Of a DNA stretch of 64,000 nt, positions 53,582 through 63,308 are shown in pieces. Under the pieces are notes generated by a model, which saw only the letters and a program-made list of their open reading frames with translations, did not search any database and had not been told where the DNA came from. The stretch is from Paraglaciecola sp. MB-3u-78. Lineage in GTDB: Bacteria > Pseudomonadota > Gammaproteobacteria > Enterobacterales > Alteromonadaceae. The stretch is from NCBI RefSeq assembly GCF_002835935.1, contig NZ_PJCF01000004.1, positions 372,001-436,000 of the forward strand, given 5' to 3'. Numbering within the stretch: the first letter of the stretch is position 1; each line of letters opens with the position of its first letter. A program made the position numbers and the translations under genes.

Positions 53582-56500
53582 ATGTTTAAACCCAATAAAA
53601 CAGTTGGCTTGTTAATGCTAATGCTTAGTGCACTGTTTTTAAGCGCTTGTGGTGGATCAGATATTAAGTCTGGAACAAGTGAGTTATTAACCTGTAGTGT
53701 ACCTAACGTTCCCAATTCAGCAGGAACCATGTGTGTTGCACCTCCGGCTTTCCCATGTGATGCACCAACTGTGGCAAACGAAACCAATGATGGTTGTGTT
53801 GTTGGCGCTGACCCGAGTGCGCCAGAGCCGGTGGCTAAACCGATAGAAGATCAAGCGGTACTCTATTTTAACCGCGCCGCAGTGGGTGCGGATAATTCTA
53901 GTGCTGACCCATCCTATGAAGGTTACAGGTTACATACTTGGAGCAATGACACTTGTAATGCTTATGCCGATTCTGATACTGATTGGGCAAATGGCCGTGT
54001 TCACAATGGTGTTGATCCAAATTATGGTGCTTATTGGATCCTTGATTTAAAACCGAACTATGCAGGTACTGAAGGCGCTTGTGGTAATTTTATTATTCAC
54101 ATTGGCACCGATGATGCGGGCAAAGAAATGGGGGGCGGTGACTTTAGGATGCCTTTATCTCAAGATGATCCTGACTTCACTCGTATGAACTTTACGTTCT
54201 CTGGAGTGGCGTCGGTTTTTGAATTTCCCATTACTTCACTAGGTGAACAGCCGGTTAAAATTGAAGGTCAGGCAGCCCATTGGTTAGACGTGAATACATT
54301 GGTCTGGGATATCGATCCTGCGACTTTAGGCAGCGTTAAATTACATTATTCTGCGGCAGCCGATTTAACAGTAGACTTAGAAACAGGTTTGAGTGGCACA
54401 GTTATGGCCTTAGAACAAATCGAACTGACAACTGAACAACAAGCGATTGCTCCGCATTTAGCTTCATTGCCAGCGTTTCAGGGTACTTGGACCGCAGAAG
54501 ATGCAAAACAAGTAGTCAAAACACAAGCCGTTTTAGCCGCTTATGATGCTGAAGATAAACTCAACAGCGCCACGGGCATTCAACTTGCCAATGGTCTAGA
54601 CCAATTGTATACCGCAGGTCAAAGTGACGCCGATGAAGCGCAACTTGGGCCCATTTACAATGAAGACGGTACTATCACTGCCGCCCTTTGGGCTCCCACC
54701 TCTCAAGATGTTAAGTTGAAACTGTTTAACACCGATAAAACCTTAGCCTCTACCCATGACATGGTATTTGATGATGTCACTGGTATATGGTCATACACAG
54801 GGGGCAGTGAGTTAGACCGTGCTTTGTATCGATTTGAAGTAACGGTTTATCATGCAAAGGCAGAAGGCTTACAGGTGTTAAACGTGACCGACCCGTATTC
54901 GGTGAGTTTATCTACTAACAGTCGTTTCTCACAATTCGTTAATCTGAATGATGAAGATTTGAAGCCTGAAGGTTGGGATGCTCATATTATCCCCACTATT
55001 AATAACTTTGAAGATGCTGTTATTTATGAAGGTCATATTCGTGATTTCAGTGTACGTGATGCAAGTACCACAGTGGCTAATCGTGGTAAATATATGGCTT
55101 TCACAGAAGAAGACAGTGCCCCTGTACAGCATCTTAAAACGTTGGCTGGCAAAGGGTTAACCCACTTCCATATGTTGCCTGCCAATGATATTGCTACCAT
55201 TGAAGAAGATCAGAGCAAAATTGTCGACATGAGCAGTACCTTAGATGACTTATGTAAGTTAAATAAGGATGCTGAAATTTGTGATGACGCTTCCATCTCA
55301 TCTTCAACAGTATTAGGTGAGTTGTTTGCCAGTTATGACCCAATTTCTGAAGCGGGTAAAGCTCAAGCACTTGCTCAAGCTATGCGCGGTATTGACCAAT
55401 TTAATTGGGGTTATGACCCTTACCATTTCAATGTGCCAGAGGGGAGTTATGCTTCTGATCCAGAGGGTGTGACGCGTATCAAAGAAATGCGCGCTATGAA
55501 CCAAGCTTTACATACAATGGGCTTACGTGTGGCACTAGATGTTGTCTATAACCATACTAATGCCTCTGAGTTAAATGGTAAGTCTGTATTGGATAAAGTG
55601 GTTCCTGGTTATTACCACAGATATGAAACAGATTCTGGCGCTATAGTCCGTGAAACCTGCTGTGACGATACCGAACCTCGTAATGCCATGATGGAAAAAC
55701 TAATGAAAGACTCATTAGTGTTGTGGACCACTCAGTATAAGTTTGATTCATTCCGCTTTGACATTATGAGTCAAGCGACCAAAACCACTATGGTTGAACT
55801 GCATGATGCTATTACCATGTATGATGAAGATAACTACTTCTATGGTGAAGGTTGGACCAAACAAGATCGTGGTTACGAACAAGCCACTCAGGTGAACATG
55901 GCAGGCACTGAAATTGGTACCTTTAACGACCGTATTCGTGAAGCAGTTCGCCAAGGTCAAATATTCAGTAAAGAGCCAAGTGATGCTGCTTTGTCTGCTC
56001 AAGATCGAGTGAAAATGAGTTTGGCCGGCACATTAGCTGATTTTATATTGGAAGATTTCAACGGTGTGGCATCTACCACTAGTAGCATCGGTGGTTATGC
56101 CAAAGACCCAGCTGACATTATTAACTACGTGTCTAAGCATGATAACGAAACCTTATGGGATCAATTCAATTATGTGTTGCCTGCGGACTTAACCCTAGCC
56201 CAGCGTGTACGCGCACAAAATGTGGCTGCCACTATTCCATTAATGGCACAGGGTATTCCCTTCTTCCAGCTTGGCGGAGACTTGCTTCGTTCAAAATCGA
56301 TGGACCGAAATACCTATGACTCCGGCGATTGGTTCAGCTATGTGGATTTCACCAAGGAAACCAACAACTGGAATGTAGGGCTACCTCTAGCTGAAGATAA
56401 CCAAGCTAAATGGTCAGAGATTGGCTTGTTTATGAATAGCCCTGAACGTGCAGCGAGTATGAGCGAAATTGAATTTGCCTCAGAAGTGTTCAATGAAATG

Positions 56501-57916
56501 TTGAGCATTCGTAGCGAGTCCTCTCTATTCCGTTTAACCACTGGTGCTGACATTATTGACCGTATTGGTTTCCATAATATTGGTAAACGCCAAATCCAAG
56601 GTTTAATTGTCATGAGTATTGATGACGGTTTGTCTGCTGATGTTGACATGCCCCGTGCTGATTTAGACCCTATGACAGATGCCGTAGTGGTAATCGTTAA
56701 CTCAAGTTATGAAGAACAATCCCATGTTGTGCCAACAGCAGCAGGCTTTGAGTTACACATGACACAAGCATCGTCTGTTGATCCAACTGTACGCGGGTCC
56801 TTCTTTACCGCCGGTGATGGCGAAGGAACCTTTACCGTGCCCGCATTAACCACTGCTGTATTTGTTAAACCACAAATGGGCGAACAAGGTATGGGTTTAT
56901 CTGCTTATGCCACATCAGGCGCTCCTGACGTTGTACCTTACGGCAGCACAACAGTGTTTGTTCGTGGTGGCATGAACGATTGGGGTGAAGGAAACCCAAT
57001 GATCTATAAGGGTGATGGTGTTTACGAATCCGTTATCACTGTTGCTGCGGGTGCATATGAGTTTAAAGTTGCATCATCTGATTGGTCTACTGTCGATTTT
57101 GGTTCAGCCGATCAAATAGTTGAACTGGGCACTGACAAAGAGTTGAATCGTGGTGGTTCAAACCTAATGCTAACGCTTACTGAAGAAGCGACACTGCAAT
57201 TCAGTGTGGACGCCAGTGATACAGAAGCGCCTATAATCAACGTAGATTTTGAAGAGCCTTTCTTCGGCACTACTGTATTTGTGCGTGGTGGCATGAATGA
57301 TTGGGGTGAAGGTAATCCAATGGATTATGCAGTAGGTGGTCAATACACTGCTACTTTAGATGTGACAGCTGGCTCCTATGAGTTCAAAGTGGCCTCCTCG
57401 GATTGGTCCACGGTCGATTATGGCTCTGCTGACCCTGATACCAGCACTGTAGTCGGAGTAGGTAAAGATGTGGCAGTGGGTGGCAACAATCTCGCCATCG
57501 ACTTTGATGTCGATGGTAGTTATACCTTCTTGTTCGATGCCTCTGATTTAACCGCACCTACAGTGTCAGTGTTTAATGCCCAGATGTTTGGTGATACCAC
57601 AGTGTTTATCCGTGGTGGCATGAATGGTTGGGGCGAGACCGATGCGTTAACCTACGATGGCAATGGAGTGTATTCTGCACAACTAGACATTGATGCAGGA
57701 AGTTATGAGTTTAAGGTGGCGTCGTCCGATTGGTCTACGGTTAACCTTGGTGGCAGTGGTGATGATACGGCAACCAGTGTTGATGTACCCAAAGCCATAG
57801 TGGCTGAAGGTAACAATTTGGTGATTGATATTCTGACTACCAGCACTTACAAATTTACAGTTGTAGGCCCTGACCCGTCTGCGCCCAAAGTAACAGTGAG
57901 TGAAGTGACACCTTAA
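53582..57916 (+). CDS. Pullulanase-type GH13 lipoprotein with three C-terminal repeats
   Basis: 1444 aa from the ATG at 53582, which has GGAG 9 bases upstream and gives a lipoprotein signal (L-F-L-S-A-C, Cys about 23). An earlier ATG at 53477 would bury this signal. Domains: PUD/CBM41-like (about 80-200), CBM48-like (about 360-450), and a GH13 barrel with D-V-V-Y-N-H (about 650), nucleophile in F-R-F-D (about 725), F-Y-G-E-G-W (about 752) and S-K-H-D-N-E-T (about 850). Three repeats beginning T-V-F-V/I-R-G-G-M-N (about 1122, 1229, 1338) follow, probably starch-binding. It would debranch alpha-1,6 linkages at the cell surface. Confidence 0.93.
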   Translation: MFKPNKTVGLLMLMLSALFLSACGGSDIKSGTSELLTCSVPNVPNSAGTMCVAPPAFPCDAPTVANETNDGCVVGADPSAPEPVAKPIEDQAVLYFNRAAVGADNSSADPSYEGYRLHTWSNDTCNAYADSDTDWANGRVHNGVDPNYGAYWILDLKPNYAGTEGACGNFIIHIGTDDAGKEMGGGDFRMPLSQDDPDFTRMNFTFSGVASVFEFPITSLGEQPVKIEGQAAHWLDVNTLVWDIDPATLGSVKLHYSAAADLTVDLETGLSGTVMALEQIELTTEQQAIAPHLASLPAFQGTWTAEDAKQVVKTQAVLAAYDAEDKLNSATGIQLANGLDQLYTAGQSDADEAQLGPIYNEDGTITAALWAPTSQDVKLKLFNTDKTLASTHDMVFDDVTGIWSYTGGSELDRALYRFEVTVYHAKAEGLQVLNVTDPYSVSLSTNSRFSQFVNLNDEDLKPEGWDAHIIPTINNFEDAVIYEGHIRDFSVRDASTTVANRGKYMAFTEEDSAPVQHLKTLAGKGLTHFHMLPANDIATIEEDQSKIVDMSSTLDDLCKLNKDAEICDDASISSSTVLGELFASYDPISEAGKAQALAQAMRGIDQFNWGYDPYHFNVPEGSYASDPEGVTRIKEMRAMNQALHTMGLRVALDVVYNHTNASELNGKSVLDKVVPGYYHRYETDSGAIVRETCCDDTEPRNAMMEKLMKDSLVLWTTQYKFDSFRFDIMSQATKTTMVELHDAITMYDEDNYFYGEGWTKQDRGYEQATQVNMAGTEIGTFNDRIREAVRQGQIFSKEPSDAALSAQDRVKMSLAGTLADFILEDFNGVASTTSSIGGYAKDPADIINYVSKHDNETLWDQFNYVLPADLTLAQRVRAQNVAATIPLMAQGIPFFQLGGDLLRSKSMDRNTYDSGDWFSYVDFTKETNNWNVGLPLAEDNQAKWSEIGLFMNSPERAASMSEIEFASEVFNEMLSIRSESSLFRLTTGADIIDRIGFHNIGKRQIQGLIVMSIDDGLSADVDMPRADLDPMTDAVVVIVNSSYEEQSHVVPTAAGFELHMTQASSVDPTVRGSFFTAGDGEGTFTVPALTTAVFVKPQMGEQGMGLSAYATSGAPDVVPYGSTTVFVRGGMNDWGEGNPMIYKGDGVYESVITVAAGAYEFKVASSDWSTVDFGSADQIVELGTDKELNRGGSNLMLTLTEEATLQFSVDASDTEAPIINVDFEEPFFGTTVFVRGGMNDWGEGNPMDYAVGGQYTATLDVTAGSYEFKVASSDWSTVDYGSADPDTSTVVGVGKDVAVGGNNLAIDFDVDGSYTFLFDASDLTAPTVSVFNAQMFGDTTVFIRGGMNGWGETDALTYDGNGVYSAQLDIDAGSYEFKVASSDWSTVNLGGSGDDTATSVDVPKAIVAEGNNLVIDILTTSTYKFTVVGPDPSAPKVTVSEVTP

Positions 57917-57939
57917 TAGTGTCAGTTGAATAAAACTCT

Positions 57940-57969
57940 AGCCGCTCCCTATGGAGCGGCTTTTTTTTT
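57940..57969 (+). terminator. Terminator after the pullulanase gene
   Basis: AGCCGCTCC (57940-57948) pairs with GGAGCGGCT (57953-57961), followed by nine T. It separates the receptor-pullulanase unit from the halogenase-amylase unit. Confidence 0.93.
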
Positions 57970-58019
57970 CGAAACATCGGTTAAGCTAGTGAAGCATGAC
58001 TATTTAAATAGGCGTTAAG

Positions 58020-59534
58020 GTGACAGTAAATAATCCAAACACAAAAAAAATTGTGATTCTCGGTGGTGGAACTGCTGGTTGGATGGCAGCAAACTTACTG
58101 CATCACTATTTGGCCCAATATGGTTTTACTATTAGTTTGATAGAATCGCCTGATATTCCGACCGTAGGGGTAGGAGAGGGCTCCACACCACAATTAAGGC
58201 AGTTTTTTAAAACCTTAGGCATAGCAGAGCAAGACTGGATGCCGGCATGTAATGCCACTTATAAAAATGGCATCAGTTTTGTGAACTGGTCTGAAAAACC
58301 AGGTTTTGATGAATATTTCCATGCTTTCCCATCGGCGCCAGACCGACAAACCGCGGCAGGATTTTTACAAAACTGTATGTCCAGACGACGTGGATTTAAT
58401 GTAGACGCACACCCTAATCGATATTTTTTATCGGCGACCTTGGCACAACAAGCTTTGTCACCTAAACCCAAAGGCCAAGCAACAGTTGCGATTAATTATG
58501 CTTATCATTTTGATTCGGTGTTATTGGGAAAATATTTGGCTAAGATTGCCATCAATAGCGGTGTTAATTATATACAAGCTAGATGTGACAAATGCCACAA
58601 TCATGCCAATGGCGAAATAAAGAGTGTTGAACTTCATACTGGTGAACAAATAGAAGGTCAGTTATTTATCGATTGTTCTGGCTTTCGTTCGGTTTTATTA
58701 CAACAACATTTGGCGGTGAAATTTAACAGTTATCAAGATTCATTATTCAACGATAGCGCTATTGCCATGCCTAGTAACAGTGAACATGTTATCCAGTCAC
58801 AAACTCTATCCACTGCATTATCGAATGGTTGGGCTTGGAAAATTCCTCTGACTAATCGAATTGGTAATGGTTATGTTTATAGCTCTCAATTTATCAGCGC
58901 TGATGAAGCGGAACAAGAATTACGCACTAAGCTGGGCTTGTTAGACCATGCCGATAGCGCTAAACATTTGTCCATGAAGATTGGTAGGGTGCAACAACAC
59001 TGGGCGAAAAATTGTTTGGCAGTGGGATTATCCCAAGGATTTATCGAACCTTTAGAAGCTACTGCTTTACATCTGGTGCAAGAAACCATTGAAAGTTTTG
59101 TGAGTGCTTTTAGTGCAGGCAGGTTTACTCAGCAACATCAACAGCAATTCAACCAAAGGTTAAACGCTAGATTTGATGGCATACGTGATTACATTGTCTG
59201 TCATTATAAAATCAACAGCCGAGATGGCAATGAGTATTGGCGAGCTAACCGACACAATTCGAATATCTCCGACAGCCTACAGAATATTTTGCAATGTTGG
59301 GATCAAGGTGGCGATATCACAACAGAAATTAACCGCCAACAAATCGCAGGTTATTATCCCGCGGTGTCCTGGCATTGTTTGTTAGCTGGTTATGGGCGTT
59401 TTCCAGAAATGCACACAGCACAGCGCCAGACCACAACAACAGATGACAATTTGCAACTCATCGATGGATTTATCCAAGAATGTGCCAACAATTTTCAGCC
59501 ACATGCCAGCGCTTTAAAGTTTGGCTCAAACTAA
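58020..59534 (+). CDS. Tryptophan-halogenase-family flavoprotein in alpha-glucan locus
   Basis: 504 aa, GTG start at 58020 (needed to include the N-terminal FAD site). It has FAD-binding G-G-G-T-A-G-W (about residues 15-21), G-V-G-E-G-S-T, the halogenase catalytic Lys in T-Y-K-N-G (K82), the G-W-A-W-K-I-P motif matching G-W-x-W-x-I-P, and I-E-P-L-E-A-T with the catalytic Glu. These would bind FADH2 and produce a halogenating agent. Its placement between GH13 enzymes is common in Alteromonadales and its substrate is unknown; free tryptophan is not assured. It overlaps the extended frame of the amylase gene and is probably co-transcribed with it. Confidence 0.9.
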   Translation: MTVNNPNTKKIVILGGGTAGWMAANLLHHYLAQYGFTISLIESPDIPTVGVGEGSTPQLRQFFKTLGIAEQDWMPACNATYKNGISFVNWSEKPGFDEYFHAFPSAPDRQTAAGFLQNCMSRRRGFNVDAHPNRYFLSATLAQQALSPKPKGQATVAINYAYHFDSVLLGKYLAKIAINSGVNYIQARCDKCHNHANGEIKSVELHTGEQIEGQLFIDCSGFRSVLLQQHLAVKFNSYQDSLFNDSAIAMPSNSEHVIQSQTLSTALSNGWAWKIPLTNRIGNGYVYSSQFISADEAEQELRTKLGLLDHADSAKHLSMKIGRVQQHWAKNCLAVGLSQGFIEPLEATALHLVQETIESFVSAFSAGRFTQQHQQQFNQRLNARFDGIRDYIVCHYKINSRDGNEYWRANRHNSNISDSLQNILQCWDQGGDITTEINRQQIAGYYPAVSWHCLLAGYGRFPEMHTAQRQTTTTDDNLQLIDGFIQECANNFQPHASALKFGSN

Positions 59535-59559
59535 TTTAGTATTTTATGGAACGTTCTTT

Positions 59560-62223
59560 ATGTCTTCTTCTGTTCGAGTACCTGTTTTTACTGGTTTATT
59601 ACTCGGTATTTCGATTATTTTGTTGGCCTGTCAGCCTCAGCCCCTGATGCAAAAAGCGGCAAACAGCTGTGATCCAGATACCAGTTGCGCTGAAGAATTA
59701 TTACTGCATGTGCCTTCACCTCAGTGGCAAGATCAAATCGTCTATTTTTTGATGATCGATAGGTTTTCCGACGGTAATCCATCTAACAATGACCAAGGCG
59801 TCGGGGAGTTTGATCCCTCTAAAGAAAGTCACTATAGCGGCGGTGATTTAAATGGCATTATTAACCGACTCGACTACATTAAAAATTTAGGTGCAACAGC
59901 CGTGTGGACCACACCTCAAGTGGCCAATCAGTGGTGGGATCCGTTGGTGAATTACAGTGGTTACCACGGTTATTGGGCCCGGGATTTTAAATCTGTGGAT
60001 GAGCACTATGGCAGCTTGCTGGATTATCAAAAATTATCCAGTGCATTACACAATAATGGCATGTATTTGATCCAAGATGTGGTGGTGAATCACACCGGTA
60101 ATTTTTTCTCCTATCAAGGCGACTACGATCAAGATGATCCCACGCAAAACATCGTTTTTAATCACCACTCTAAGCCCAGCAACAGGCCGACACAATTTCC
60201 ATTTAATCAAAATGATGTGACCAATCCCGAGCATAGAGCGGCCAATATATTTAACTGGACTCCTAACATTCAGGATTTTTCGATACATAAGCAAGAAACC
60301 ACTTACCAAACTTCGGATTTGGATGACCTCAATACGCAAAATCCAGTCGTGCGAAAAGCTCTAAAAGATGCGTTCGGTTTTTGGATAAAAGAAGCGGGTG
60401 TTGATGCTGTGCGAATTGACACCGCTAAGTATGTTGAGAAGGAGTTTTACGAAGATTTTTTGCATGCAGAAGATGGACTAGAAGCGATTGCGGAACAAAC
60501 AGGCAGAGATCATTTTTTAAGTTTCGGTGAGATTTACCAGACGTCTGATCCGCTTAGTGATAATGGTGAACGTAAAATTAATCAGTATGTTAGTGATGAT
60601 TCTGCGCAAAGAATGACGTCAGCGATAGGTTTTCCGCTATATAAAGACATCAGTAGAGTGTTTGCTGGTAGTGCGCCAACTTCATACCTATCCTATCGTT
60701 TGATGGCACAAATGCGCAGTTTTAAAAATCCATATTTAGTTAGCAACTTTATCGACAATCATGATGTTGAGCGTTTTCTTGCATCAGGTAACATCAATGG
60801 CTTTAAACAGGCCTACGCACTGATGATGACTGTGCCTGGTATTCCGACCATTTATCAGGGAGATGAACAAGCATTTCTAAACAGCCGCAGAGCCATGTTT
60901 GCAGGAGGTTATCTTAGCGCTCAAGATCAGTTTAATCAGCAGTCTGATATGTACCTGTTTATTCAGAAATTAGCCTCACTGCGACAAGCACATAAAGTGT
61001 TTAGTCGTGGCAGCATAGAAATACTCAAAGATAATTCTACAGGGGCGGGGGTGTTAGCATACAAAAGGCAGTATGCCGGGCAGGTCGCCTATATTTTGTT
61101 TAATACCGCAAAACAGTCGGTACTGCTGAATTCACTACAAACAGAATTTACTGAAAACAATCCGCCACAACTGCTGGCCAGCCAAAATTTACCAACAGAC
61201 TTAACTTTTGCTGCGGATGGTTCAATGACTGTCGTTTTGCCAGCCCAGTCATTTGGCATATTTTTGGGCAAGACTCAGACCATAAACAAATATTCAGAAA
61301 TTTTTCCGAGTGTAATCAGTGTACAAAAGATACAAACAGTGTATGTGCAACAAACCCATGCAGTTGTTGCCGGTAAAGTCTCAGATCCAAACGCAAAATT
61401 ATTAAGGGTAATAGACGGAAAAGTAGGTGATGCACAAGCATTTGTAGCGGATCAATTCGGCAATTGGCAAGTTGAATTGCCGGTAAATGATTTGGGTGAA
61501 CATCGTCATTCTCTGGACATATTTTGGCCTGAAAAAAACAAAGTATCGGCCACTCATTTTTATAACACACGCTCAACAGTGATTGAACACCAGGCAATAA
61601 CATCAGACCCTCAGGGAGATGACACTGGCCCTACGGGTCGCTACATCAAACCGTTGGATGAAAGTATTGGCTGTCAAATGGACATCACCGAAGTTGAGGC
61701 TCGAGCAGGCGGGTCGGTTATGGAGCTAGATATTAAAATGTGTGACATTTCCAATTTGTGGTCTCCCCCTAATGGGTTTGACCATGTGTCTTTTACAATA
61801 TTTTTTGACTTAAAAAACAGACAAGGCATAAGTGAACTGCCGTTAATTGGTGGCCATTATCCTAACCAGCAAAAGTGGGATTTGGCACATATGGCATTTG
61901 GTTGGGCAAGTTATTTATATTGGTCAGATGATGCAACCCGCCATAATGAGGGCGAAAAGCCTGGGATCGCTCCGGAAATTGAGATTGACAAGCACAACAA
62001 TTCTATTCGGTTTATCTACCAGGGAAGTGATTTTGGAGTGCAGGATTGGGACGGAGTTTCTATTTACATTACGACTTGGGATAAAAGTGGGGAAGGTAAT
62101 TATCGAGACCTATCGGCAAAAGAAGCGCTATGGGCTTTTGGTGGCGCAGGTTCTAATGAGCCAAAAATCCTTGATGATGTATTAATAAAATTGCACCCAT
62201 ATACCCAGGACTCCTCAGAATGA
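59560..62223 (+). CDS. Alpha-amylase-family (GH13) lipoprotein
   Basis: 887 aa from the ATG at 59560, preceded by GGAA and giving a lipoprotein signal I-I-L-L-A-C; a TTG start at 59521 would overlap the halogenase gene. The GH13 motifs are complete: D-V-V-V-N-H (about 173-178), nucleophile D287 in V-R-I-D-T, E324 in F-G-E-I-Y, and N-H-D (about 400-402). After the barrel come a beta domain and, from about residue 690, a region resembling the C-terminal binding module of glucodextranases. It would cut alpha-1,4-glucan at the cell surface. It ends 126 bases before the esterase gene. Confidence 0.93.
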   Translation: MSSSVRVPVFTGLLLGISIILLACQPQPLMQKAANSCDPDTSCAEELLLHVPSPQWQDQIVYFLMIDRFSDGNPSNNDQGVGEFDPSKESHYSGGDLNGIINRLDYIKNLGATAVWTTPQVANQWWDPLVNYSGYHGYWARDFKSVDEHYGSLLDYQKLSSALHNNGMYLIQDVVVNHTGNFFSYQGDYDQDDPTQNIVFNHHSKPSNRPTQFPFNQNDVTNPEHRAANIFNWTPNIQDFSIHKQETTYQTSDLDDLNTQNPVVRKALKDAFGFWIKEAGVDAVRIDTAKYVEKEFYEDFLHAEDGLEAIAEQTGRDHFLSFGEIYQTSDPLSDNGERKINQYVSDDSAQRMTSAIGFPLYKDISRVFAGSAPTSYLSYRLMAQMRSFKNPYLVSNFIDNHDVERFLASGNINGFKQAYALMMTVPGIPTIYQGDEQAFLNSRRAMFAGGYLSAQDQFNQQSDMYLFIQKLASLRQAHKVFSRGSIEILKDNSTGAGVLAYKRQYAGQVAYILFNTAKQSVLLNSLQTEFTENNPPQLLASQNLPTDLTFAADGSMTVVLPAQSFGIFLGKTQTINKYSEIFPSVISVQKIQTVYVQQTHAVVAGKVSDPNAKLLRVIDGKVGDAQAFVADQFGNWQVELPVNDLGEHRHSLDIFWPEKNKVSATHFYNTRSTVIEHQAITSDPQGDDTGPTGRYIKPLDESIGCQMDITEVEARAGGSVMELDIKMCDISNLWSPPNGFDHVSFTIFFDLKNRQGISELPLIGGHYPNQQKWDLAHMAFGWASYLYWSDDATRHNEGEKPGIAPEIEIDKHNNSIRFIYQGSDFGVQDWDGVSIYITTWDKSGEGNYRDLSAKEALWAFGGAGSNEPKILDDVLIKLHPYTQDSSE

Positions 62224-62349
62224 CGCATTTAGCAGACGTTTAAACAGGTTTAGCTAAGCAGACTATTTCCGATTGAGAGAATCTCCTTTTCAACTTATTC
62301 GACCAAAATTAAATGTTTTTACTGTTAGATTGTTAAGGAAAATAACACT

Positions 62350-63291
62350 ATGGATAAATTTGTCACAATATTATTACTTTTGTTTTTTACAACGGGGCTT
62401 TTTGCTGGAGATGATAAATCGCCGATTATACCGAATGTAAGCAAAGGAGAAATCGTTCATTACACTCAGTTCCCTTCTCAGTATGTAACTGCGCGGGATA
62501 TAAACGTCTGGTTGCCCGAGGGGTATTCACCAGAGCAACAATATGACGTTCTGTATATGCACGATGGAGGTATGTTGTTCGATAAGGAACTATCCTGGAA
62601 TGAACAGTCGTGGGAAGTTGATGAAGTGGCCGGAGCACTGCTTAGTTCAGGCAAAGTAACTGCATTTATAGTGGTTGGCATTTCAAATGGAGGTGCGCTT
62701 CGTCACAGTGATTATTTTCCACAAAAACCTTGGGAAACATTGAGCTTGTTGCAGCAAGAAAAACTTTATAACAGTAAGCGAGAGGGCGGAGGAGACATTT
62801 TTGAAGCCGCTGTGGCTTCTGATAAATATTTGAAATTTTTGGTTAAGGAACTAAAACCACTAATTGAACAGCAGTTTTCCGTTAATACAGGGCCTGAACA
62901 CACCTTCGTTATGGGTTCTAGTATGGGGGGCCTGATATCCATTTATGCAATCAGCGAATACCCAGATGTTTTTGGTGGTGCGGCCTGTTTGTCGACCCAT
63001 TGGCCAGGCATTTTTAATTTGCATGATAATCCGATACCTGAAGCTTTCTATGCTTATCTTAGAGAACATCTGCCTAACCCAGAAACGCATAAAATCTATT
63101 TTGATTTCGGCACTGAAACACTCGATGCAATGTATGCCCCGTTACAGGCAAAAGTCGATGCGATTATGCGAGACAAAGGTTTTGATGCAACAAACTGGAA
63201 AACCAAACACTTTGAAGGTGCGGCACATACTGAGTCTGCCTGGCAGCAGAGATTGCACATTCCATTACAATTTTTATTTGAAAAGAAATGA
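62350..63291 (+). CDS. Secreted esterase of the alpha/beta-hydrolase (esterase D-like) family
   Basis: 313 aa with a signal peptide (about 1-19, ending L-F-A). The nucleophile Ser is in M-G-S-S-M-G-G (about residue 182), Asp in Y-F-D-F-G-T-E-T-L-D and His in G-A-A-H-T-E-S-A-W, completing the triad. The N-terminal part has V-W-L-P-E-G-Y and Y-M-H-D-G, typical of PF00756-type proteins. AAGGA precedes the ATG at good distance. Its location at the end of the glucan locus suggests removal of acyl or other esters from polysaccharide, but the substrate is not known. Confidence 0.9.
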   Translation: MDKFVTILLLLFFTTGLFAGDDKSPIIPNVSKGEIVHYTQFPSQYVTARDINVWLPEGYSPEQQYDVLYMHDGGMLFDKELSWNEQSWEVDEVAGALLSSGKVTAFIVVGISNGGALRHSDYFPQKPWETLSLLQQEKLYNSKREGGGDIFEAAVASDKYLKFLVKELKPLIEQQFSVNTGPEHTFVMGSSMGGLISIYAISEYPDVFGGAACLSTHWPGIFNLHDNPIPEAFYAYLREHLPNPETHKIYFDFGTETLDAMYAPLQAKVDAIMRDKGFDATNWKTKHFEGAAHTESAWQQRLHIPLQFLFEKK

Positions 63292-63308
63292 ATACTACTG
63301 GCCTTAGT

